Source: Bullera alba
Taxonomy: Eukaryota; Basidiomycota; Tremellomycetes; Tremellales; Bulleraceae
DNA: 64,000 bases
Direction of reading: 5' to 3'
Assembly (NCBI GenBank): GCA_001600095.1
Contig: BCIX01000007.1
Location: 744,001 to 808,000, forward strand
Shown: positions 55,727 to 64,000 of the stretch, in pieces
Layout: every line of letters starts with the position of its first letter
How positions within the stretch are numbered: position 1 is the stretch's first letter
Notes under the pieces: generated by a model
What the model was told of the DNA's origin: nothing
The model's database searches: none
What the model saw: only the letters and a program-made list of their open reading frames with translations
Made by a program: the position numbers and the translations under genes

Positions 55727-57818
55727 ATGTCGCAAGGATTCCCAATGATGGTGATGAGTGAGCAACTTCTTGCAACTCAACTATACGGCACCAGCTGACA
55801 TTCGCAGACACCGGGCCAGAGAGGCAGTCTGGTAGAAAGGCGCAGACGGCAAATATCGTTGCCGCCAAGGTCAGCTCATTCCTCTAGCACACCCTGCCAA
55901 GTTCTAGCTGACTTCCCGCTCAGACCGTGGCCGATGTGATCCGAACATGTCTAGGACCAAAAGCCATGCTGAAGATGATTCTCGACCCAATGGGCGGTAT
56001 CTTACTCACGAACGACGGACACGCTATCTTGAGAGAAATCGACGTCGCTCACCCCGCCGCAAAGAGCATGATAGAATTATCGAGGACGCAGGACGAGGAG
56101 GTCGGAGATGGAACGACCAGTGTGATCATCCTGGGTACGTGAGAATCCTGTTCAGGAGGTACAGCTTACTTACATTGCGACAGCTGGTGAGATCTTGGCC
56201 TACTCTCTACCCCTGCTAGAACGCAATATCCACCCTGTTGTCATCATCAAAGCATTCAAGTCCGCCCTCAACGACGCTTTGGCCACGATCAACCGAATCT
56301 CCGTCCCCGTGGACATCTCGTCAGAGACCGAGATGTTGGCGCTGATCAAGACGTCGATCGGAACAAAGTTCTCATCGAGGTGGTCGGAACTCATGTGCTC
56401 GTTGGCCCTGCAAGCGGTCAGGACGGTCGCGGTGACTGCCGAAGCGGAGAACGGGTTAGTGGGCGCCGACAAGGGTTCGTCGGCACTCAACATCAAGACT
56501 GTGGACTTGAAGCGATATGCCCGAGTGGAGAAAGTGCCCGGTGGAGAGATTGAGGACTGCAGAGTTCTCAAGGGTGTCATGGTTAACAAGGACATTACGC
56601 ATCCCAAGATGAGGAGGAGGATTGAGAAGCCAAGAATCGTCCTGCTGGATTGCCCACTGGAGTACAAGAAGGGAGAGTCGCAGACGAATATTGAGATCAC
56701 CAAGGAGGAGGACTGGAACCGAGTGCTTCAGATCGAGGAGGAGCAGATCAAGTCAATGTGCGAGAAGATCATCGAGTACAAGCCGGATCTCGTGTTCACG
56801 GAGAAGGGTGTTTCTGGTAGGTCCCAATCCCGGACTTCTCTCGGGACGCTGATTGACCTTTGCGTAGACCTTGCGCAGCACTACCTGCTGAAAGCCGACA
56901 TCACCGCTATCCGACGAGTGCGAAAGTCGGACAACAACAGAATAGCACGAGCTGTCGGCGCCACCATCGTCAACCGAGTCGAGGATCTGCGGGACAGCGA
57001 TGTCGGTACAGAGTGTGGAGTATTCTACATCGAGAAGCTGGGAGACGAGTGAGTCCATCGACGTGCATTCATGCCGCGGTCGCTCACACACTTCCTTCAG
57101 GTACTTTACCTTCCTCGACGAGTGCACCTCCCCCAAAGCCTGTACCATCTTGCTCCGTGGTCCATCGAAGGACATTCTCAATGAGATTGACCGAAACTTG
57201 GCGGATGCCATGTCTGTCGCCCGAAACGTCGTGTTCAACCCCATTCTCGCACCAGGTGGCGGTGCTACCGAAATGGCAATCTCGGTCGCACTTGCCGAAA
57301 AGGCGAAGACGCTCCCTGGCGTTGCCGGCGCCCCATACAAGGCCATCGCCGACGCGCTCGAGGTCATCCCCAGGACACTGGTGCAGAACTGCGGTGGTAG
57401 TGCCATCAGGACGCTGACTGAGCTCAGAGTGGGTCTTTGCCATCTAGGTGCTTTGGAGGGCGAATGCTAACCAAAATCTGCGCAGGCGAAACACGCCGCT
57501 GGACAGCACTTGTTCGGTGTGGACGGAGATACGGGTAAAGTGACCGACATGAAGGAGTACGGATTGCTCGAGTCGGCTGCTGTCAAGATCCAAACATTAA
57601 AAACTGCCATCGAGGTGAGTGCTCGTTTTGCAACATCGTCATCTTCACGCAGAATAGCTGCAAGATTGCTCTCTGATATTGACGCTGATTGTGCTTCTTA
57701 GTCTGCAACCCTGCTATTGCGGGTAGACGACATTGTCTCCGCCAGAAGACCCGAAGAGGGAGGTGGCGGCGGAGTGCAGACGATGGGAGAGGGTGCCCCA
57801 GAGGGTGCGGAGATGTAA
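55727..57818 (+). CDS. CCT3, T-complex protein 1 subunit gamma
   Basis: Eight exons (55727-55757, 55808-55869, 55924-56134, 56184-56816, 56868-57048, 57101-57428, 57486-57614, 57702-57818) give 563 residues. Group II chaperonin hallmarks are present: [28 protein letters not shown], the ATP-binding [31 protein letters not shown], and [10 protein letters not shown] near the C-terminus. [20 protein letters not shown] identifies the gamma subunit. It is part of the cytosolic TRiC ring that folds actin and tubulin. The C-terminal tail is Gly-rich (EEGGGGGVQ). Confidence 0.95.
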
Positions 57819-58015
57819 GAAGCGAGTCTAGAGGTCAAGGGATAGATGAACCTTGTAGGTAATAGACATCGCATTATGCACATCTGCATTGGTCATACCG
57901 GAAGACTCGTCTGTCGAGCCGAGAACAGAATGCGTAGCGTGATGAACTGGAACCGCGCAGTGTCCTGTGTTCCATATGCCAAAATGTACATGATCTATGT
58001 CGACTCGATGATGTG

Positions 58016-61000
58016 CTATGATCTCTCTCGCTCTTCCTCGAGCTCGTAATCGAATCTCGGATCTGACCCGCCGTAGCCTGAACTCGGCTGTCCCCTTGCC
58101 CGTCTATACAATCCGTTGAGCATGTTCATTGCCCTACTGCCCTTGATCACGACCCAGGCATATCCCTCCGTCAGGGCAATTTCCAATCCATGCCCTCTCT
58201 GATCCTCCTCGACCACCGCCCATGAATCGTTCCACGCGTTGATCGAGCCGTTCGAATGGTTCTGTCGATGTCGAGGTGTAATGGGTGTCGAAGCGGCACT
58301 GCGTTCCAGATGGTGTTGATGTGCTTCGTGCCGCAGGACATCCTTTACAGTGACCAACCCGACCAATTTGCCTTCTTGCGATACTAGAATCACTCTGGGT
58401 CTAAGAAGAGGACCTATCAGTCGGCTGACTCTATACGCCTGATAAGATTCGGTAGCCGACCCACCCCATACGCCGGAAGAGCTGCATCACAATCTCAAGC
58501 GGCATCTTCGGAGGGACGCTCAGTGGTGTCTCCAAAGTTAGCTAGGAAGCGGACACAGGATTGACTCACCTCATCCACGTATTGACCAAAGTCGACGTGA
58601 TCGATTTGCGCATCGCTCCGTCGGCCCTCGTTGGGATTGGGCGACTTGAACTGGGATCCGGGGATCACAATATCGGGATTCTGCAACAACCCATTGGCTC
58701 GCGTTGCGTCGTCAGAGATATACTGGAATGTGCAAGTCGCATTCGGGGATAGTTGTCGATTCCGCGTCGCTCGGTCTGCGCAAGTCAGCGCTCCGGCCTA
58801 TCTTGCAGTTACAACGACCCACCTAGAGCGTAGCGCAGCTCGGCTTTTCGCACAAAGCCCAGTATAGTCCTGTCCTCATCGCTCCGCACCAACGGGAATC
58901 CTTGGTAATTCGTACTTTGGACAATCTCGGCTGTCACGAAGGTTAGCAGTTGGCTCTCTGCTGAAAATCACACTTACCTATCCGCTGCATTGGCATTCCC
59001 GAGGCGGTCATAATGATGATGTCCTTCTTCATCACGTTGGCAACTTATACCTCAATCAGTCTCCTGTCGGTGTATGATAGCAGCCCACTCACTTGGCTCG
59101 ATGAAAGCATGATCGTCTCCCTCCTTGTCCTCCTTCTCGAGGAAGGGGTACCCGTTGAACCGGATCATCTGGTCGGCAATACCACCACCGCCGAACCAGT
59201 CGCTCACGCCTTTCGTTACGAGCAGTACGATCTGTGGATCGGGAATCAGCATTGTCCGTGCAAACCAGCCTAATACTCACCATGACTGGAAGGACGTAGG
59301 TCAATGCTCCGGTGAGTTCGAACATGATGACAACAACGGTGACTGTCAGCCGAGTCACTCCTCTGCCAGTGAGTATCAGTATCAACCAACCATATGGAGA
59401 GGTCTAGGAAGACTCACCCAAGAGCAGCTGCGGCCCCCAGGAAGGCGTACGTTCCGGGCGTTATGCATGGAGCGTCAGGGGCACAACTCGCAAACCAGGC
59501 AGCTTCGGGGTATGTCCTGGAAATCATCAGCCGCCAGCCAGTTAGCCGAGAGCGATACTCACGTGTGCATTGCTTTGACAAGGATCCCGATCATTCGGCC
59601 AAAGTACGCCCCGACAGCCATGGACGGGACGAAGATTCCACACGGGACTTTGCAGCCGTACGAAATGACGATGAGGGCGGTTCTGACGATGGTGGCCAGA
59701 AGTAGCGAATTGACCATTCTCCACTGAGCCGACGACCTGACATCGAGTGAGCTGAATTCCCGACAAGTAAACATGGCTTTACAACTCACTGACACAGACC
59801 TTCCCGGTCTCCTCCGCCTTCACACTCCCTGAACAGGATCTCCATGCTTTCAGTCATGTCAATCCTGAGGAATCGGTTCAAGTATCCAATGAAAGCCGTG
59901 AGTGAAGCTAAAATGACGGCTTCGGCAACACCATGTGTGGCGAGATTCTTGCGCCTGAAGGCCGCCATTTGGAGGTTGAACTTGATGACAAAGGCACCGT
60001 ACAGTCCCTAGTCACTCAGCAATGCGGCCTTGATCGAAGCGACAGTAAACTCACTCCGAAGAGGCCAATCAAGACATATGCCGGGATCTCAAAGTAGTGC
60101 CAATCACGATCATAAGTGACCTGGAACAAGACCAGCTTTCCGGTTCTATATGGGTCCATGGACTGTTGCTTATCAGCACAAGACGCTTGATTTACCGCAA
60201 TACTCACGGCCAGGGTGAATGTCGCTACCAAGGCGCAGACGAAACTCAGCCACATTGTCCTCGTGGAGAACTTCTGGTTCATCTCCTACTTTGCGTCTTA
60301 GCTCCCGGTCTGTATAGATAGCCATATGAGCTACCCACCTCAATGGCAAATAGCACGCCGCCGATCGGTGAACCAAAGGCCACTGCCACTCCAGCAGCGC
60401 TCGATGCCGTGACGATTTCTCTCATCTTGACTGGCTTCTCATCAGTGACATATCACCGACGTTCTAGGTACTACTTACGATGACTCCGGTCGTACCGCTG
60501 AAATAGCCTCGCAGCGATGTTTCCAAAACTACATGCAACGTGAACCGACGGGCCTTCTTTTCCAACAGACAGTCCAGAGGCGATGGCAAGAGGCTGAGTT
60601 GTCAGCGGCGTTCAGCTGGTCTGTGCTCACCATTGTCAGTGTCTTGAGAGCGAACGTCTCAGCACTGAGGAATCCCTTGATTATGAACCCGTCGAGGATG
60701 CACTTGATCTCCGAGATTCCCGAGCCCGCAGCGTAAGGGGCAAAACATCGAACGAGGAATGAGGCAGAGAAGGAGAAAAGTGCCTGACGTCAAGCATGTC
60801 AGCTGGTTGCCCTGTGTAGGACGCAGGGTAGCTCACCGCGAAGAAGATATAGGCAAACCATCTAAACGGTTCAACCCCTCCCCAATTCCGCCATTCCTCA
60901 CACCCCTCGCCTTCATCGGCCAGTTCCAGGCAGCAGAACTTCTGACTCAACCACCAACCAGTCTTGCAATAGCCCATCTTCATATCTGAGAGCCATACGG

Positions 61001-61509
61001 TGATGATGGACATCAAGGCGGCGCTCATACCGATGCCAATGCCTAAAGCGCCGTGAGATTCGTCTTCCCTCACCGTTCAAAACGGTCGACCCACCGACGA
61101 GTGTAATGACGACCCAGCTTTGACCTTCATCCAGGACACGACTCAGTGCTCTCCATAGATAACCGGGGATTCCGTCCAACTTGTTGAGCCTCGCCTGCAT
61201 CCGGGAGGGATTGGGCGGACCCCGAGCTCGGATATTGCGTTCATGCAGCGAGTCTTGTATCCAATCTATGAGGTATCAGAGACGTTCCTAATGGTCTTCA
61301 AAGCGACTCACCGACTGTACTGAAGTCCTCATAGCGCCTGAGATAGGTGTCAGCTCGGCAGCGTCAACTCATACGGCAGCTGCATACCGGATCAGATCCA
61401 TCTCCTCTTCCTCTGGCTTGTCCTCTGGACTTGATCCGCCGTTCATCAGCGGGCTGTCCGCTCCATCTGATGGTCCACCCCTGTCCTCATGATTTGGCGG
61501 GTACACCAT
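58016..61509 (-). CDS. CLC-family chloride channel/transporter (GEF1-like)
   Basis: A long, intron-rich gene; the start [10 protein letters not shown] at 61509, the exon [18 protein letters not shown] and the stop at 58016 are clear, and most exons are readable. CLC signatures are present: [14 protein letters not shown] (anion-filter region, as in Gef1), [10 protein letters not shown] with the gating Glu, [16 protein letters not shown], and [20 protein letters not shown]. Two CBS domains follow (one near [24 protein letters not shown]; the last near [21 protein letters not shown]). Fungal Gef1-type proteins acidify Golgi/vacuole and supply chloride for copper loading of multicopper oxidases, linking it in function to the CTR transporter 16 kb away. 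Exon borders in the middle were not all checked. Confidence 0.9.
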
Positions 61510-62114
61510 GCTGCTGGGGACCTCTCCGCCAGTCTAGCCTGTCTATATTGAGCTTGTCTCGAGCTGTAGCGTGAGAGTATTGCTTGAGTGAGCTGCTACG
61601 CGGTTGATCGGGGTGGACTTCTCGCAACAACAACGCTTCCGCCGGAGTTGCCGGAATCGATTTTACGTAAAATCCCAGACGGGCTTCAACGCCACACACA
61701 GAAAAGCCGGTGATAACGCCGAACAGCCTAGCCTCCGCCTCCCAGCACCTCTCTCTTCCTCTCAAACAACCTCGCCTTGCCTCTGGTAAGCTCATCACTT
61801 AGGTCGGGTCGAGAATCGTCAGGTTCGACGCAGAAACGCATTGCTAGTGACAAGAGAACGTTCGCTCGCGCGTCTTGATCGCAGACGCAAGGTTGAAGCG
61901 TGATCTTGGGGCAAGAAGGGGGGTGAACAAACCCTTCCGTGAGGAAGGAACAGGAAGGAATCGGGTTTCCCATAGAGCCCAGTTCCTGTCTGCGTGACCA
62001 CCTTTTCGGATCGCTTCTGTCCTGTAGTGTAGTTGCCCGAAAGACATCAGTAGACGATCGCGTCGAGGATCCGTCATTCAGAGGGGAGTGATCCCACGTA
62101 GCTCGATCGGAGAT
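61510..62114. other. Divergent promoter CLC gene / Pro-rich gene
   Basis: About 605 bp. No gene supported. Confidence 0.4.
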
Positions 62115-64000
62115 ATGGACCTTTGGGCGAATCTTGAAGCCAATGCGTACGCGAAAGACCTTCCCCCTATGCCGTGTGTACCTGAACTGACGGAACGTTG
62201 TCCTTTGTGCACGCCCTCGATACCACATACTCGCCGTCCATCTTCCTCGCCCCGCCCCTCGCCCGCTCCGACCTGCCCGACGCACGGACCGCCAATGCGA
62301 AAACAGCACCCCGAGCCAAAAAGCCGTGCTCGCAGTGCAGAAGCAGCGGAATCCACCGTTACCTGGTCAAACACCACAGCAATGGCTCTTGCAACACTAT
62401 GGGATCCGCACGCAGGCAACATCGACCGGTCATGCACAAGGAGGAGTGGGAGTCAGTCAGCCGGGGATGCAGAGCACGAGTCAAGCGGGAGCAGGAGGGC
62501 ATCAACGTAGTGGTTTCGGCACAATAGGTGAGCAGTATTCCGTTCTCACCGACCGGTACCATCGCCAATGTCGTCTCGAATCGACTCAATCTGTTGCACG
62601 ATCTATCTGCACTGGTAGACGTTGCGATGTACATGCAGTATACTCCATGCTACATGTCAAAGAGCAAGCATCATCCAGAATTAGCACCACACTCGGAGAA
62701 GGACATCACCCGCACCCACCTCAGCCAGGTCACGTGACTTGACCACTTTGCTGATCATCTACTCCTTAGATCCCAGCGCTCTATCCAGCAGTCCGAGCTA
62801 CATACCAGCTCACGCCCATGCTCCACAAGCTCCCCCCAACTCGTTCGTGTCGATGCACCAGGTCGCGCCGCAAACGAATCACGCCTACAATTCGACCAAT
62901 GGCCAAATAGCTCAGGCACAACCACCCGTCTTTCAGCCCTTGTAAGTACTCAATCTTGGATTCCAGCTCACAGTCCACAGTCACCCTACCCTTGCTGTGT
63001 CTCCTTTACCGCAAGCTGTCAAAGCCCACCCTGAGCTTATCAGAATCGATTCGCCGCCGCCGTCGACGTTACCTTCGCAGCCGCAAACCTCGGGTCAGAA
63101 ACCAATTGTCAAGGATCAAAAACCAATCGTCAAGCCAACTCATCAACCCGCTTCGACATCGAAACCAGGTAGTGATGCCAAGGATGCTATCCTCGTGATC
63201 TCATCACCCGAGGCCGAAGCGCCTCCGGCCGGGGCGACTAAACGTCCGAAGTCGCCCCCAATCACCGTCAAACCCGCCAAAGCTCCGAAGCTCAAGAAGG
63301 CTCCCGTGGCAATTGCCGCCGCAGGGCCTTCCAGACTGCCCTCAAGCGCATCGCCCGCTCCAGTTCCCGCGCCAAAACCGCCGGTGGTATACAGCATGGA
63401 GGATGTCCGAGCTGCTTTGAAGCCCGAGTTGCTCAAAGACAAACCGGCCAACCTGTTCAAATACCTCCGAACGAGAACTGTAAAAGACGAACCCGCTCCT
63501 CCTTGGGTCACCCCAAACCCAACGGAATTGCTCGAGATTCTGTCGGCTATACAAACCCATGCGTCGGATCGATATTTAGTCGACATGGCCCAAGACGATC
63601 GATACGTCATGGCTTTGCGGAAATGGCTATTACGATGCTCGAAAGAGCCCAAGGTATGGGAAGGGGTAGCAGCGCTTCTGCTCCAGGTAAGTGTCCTAAT
63701 CACTGACTTGACGTCCGACTCACGCCCCTGGCAGATCCTGGCTAGGACAGACATGCCGGTGGACTATGTCATTGATCACAAATTGATCAAAGTGGCCAAG
63801 GCAGCGGTGGACAAGGCCAAATCGGAGGGTAAGCGATCCAACGATCTTTCACGCAGTCAGCAGCATCGCCGGCATCTAGTAGATAGACGTCGCGATCGAT
63901 GTATAATGCTGCATTGTGAATTGCGAACCAAGACTGACCGCCTGGCTCCGTTTAGATCTCGCAAGCAAGGACGAGGTGATCGCCGCGTACGACAAGTACG
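62115..64000 (+). CDS. Pro-rich protein with a helical domain, 3' end outside the window
   Basis: Exons 62115-62173, 62307-62527, 62770-62941, 62981-63686, 63735-63828 and 63957 onward join in phase; the gene continues past 64000. The first part is Gln/Pro/Ser-rich (QKQRNPPLPGQTPQQWLLQH, PAHAHAPQAPPNSF). After a Pro/Lys-rich stretch an all-helical region follows (MEDVRAALKPELLKDKPANL, LLEILSAIQTHASDRYLVDM, MALRKWLLRC, KVWEGVAALLLQ), which resembles the TFIIS N-terminal (LW) fold used in transcription-elongation and PP1-regulatory proteins; this is tentative. The first intron (133 nt) and second (242 nt) are long, so the N-terminal half is less sure. Confidence 0.6.

Noticed and set aside
61728..62309. 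193-codon minus-strand ORF between the CLC gene and the Pro-rich gene
   Set aside because: Arg/Gly-rich without motifs and overlapping the first exon of the plus-strand gene; probably chance.
1..64000. tRNA, rRNA or CRISPR features
   Set aside because: No cloverleaf-like tRNA core, rRNA segment or regularly spaced repeat array was recognised on either strand.
1..64000. A secondary-metabolite or defence gene cluster
   Set aside because: Neighbouring genes belong to unrelated housekeeping pathways; no synthase, tailoring-enzyme set or linked regulator is present.

Overview
The window is nuclear DNA of a basidiomycete fungus, most likely a Tremellomycetes yeast (Cryptococcus/Kwoniella relatives). 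The genes are dense and lie on both strands. Almost all are split by many introns of about 34-65 nt with GTGAGT/GTAAGT donors, CTNAY-like branch sites and CAG/TAG acceptors. The proteins are standard fungal ones. No rRNA, tRNA, CRISPR array or bacterial-type signal was seen. I rebuilt most gene models by hand by joining exons with canonical splice sites and checking reading phase. The species cannot be named from the window alone.

Layout. 0.9-2.7 kb: Ser/Pro-rich protein of unknown function. 3.2-9.0 kb: three tandem minus-strand F-box-like paralogues, of which only the middle one looks intact. 9.7-10.4 kb: decayed DNA-transposon remnant. 11.1-18.6 kb: prenylcysteine oxidase, a secreted WSC-WSC-GH71 alpha-1,3-glucanase, and a von Willebrand A protein ending in a CaaX box. 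20.0-29.4 kb: sugar transporter, GATA factor, BUD32, a GNAT acetyltransferase and a mitochondrial carrier. 29.8-32.5 kb: unknown protein, a multi-exon gene that begins in a 19-residue repeat array, and a Helitron Rep/helicase-type fragment directly upstream. 32.9-37.1 kb: two tandem paralogues with an unusual C-terminal J domain.

37.1-64.0 kb is a compact housekeeping block: KTI12, ETF-beta, SEC12, a CTR copper transporter, a four-helix membrane protein, a nitroreductase, HOP2, TMA46, a VAM7-like SNARE, an RNase III-domain protein, ribosomal protein uL3 (RPL3), mitochondrial uS19m, CCT3, a CLC chloride channel, and the start of a Pro-rich gene that runs off the right edge. Several products serve translation or proteostasis (TMA46, RPL3, uS19m, CCT3, KTI12, BUD32), but nothing shows that they are co-regulated.

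The most notable signals are: a high density of coding microexons (7, 8, 8, 10, 11, 17 and 19 nt) inside conserved genes; the decaying F-box array (premature stop in copy 1, frameshift in copy 3); the Helitron/repeat/host-exon junction at 31.7-32.5 kb; the paired J-domain paralogues, one of which has lost its HPD motif; and three 48-nt introns that stay open in frame if retained. I did not find a clearly new multi-gene system. The J-domain pair and the Helitron-linked gene are the least explained loci.
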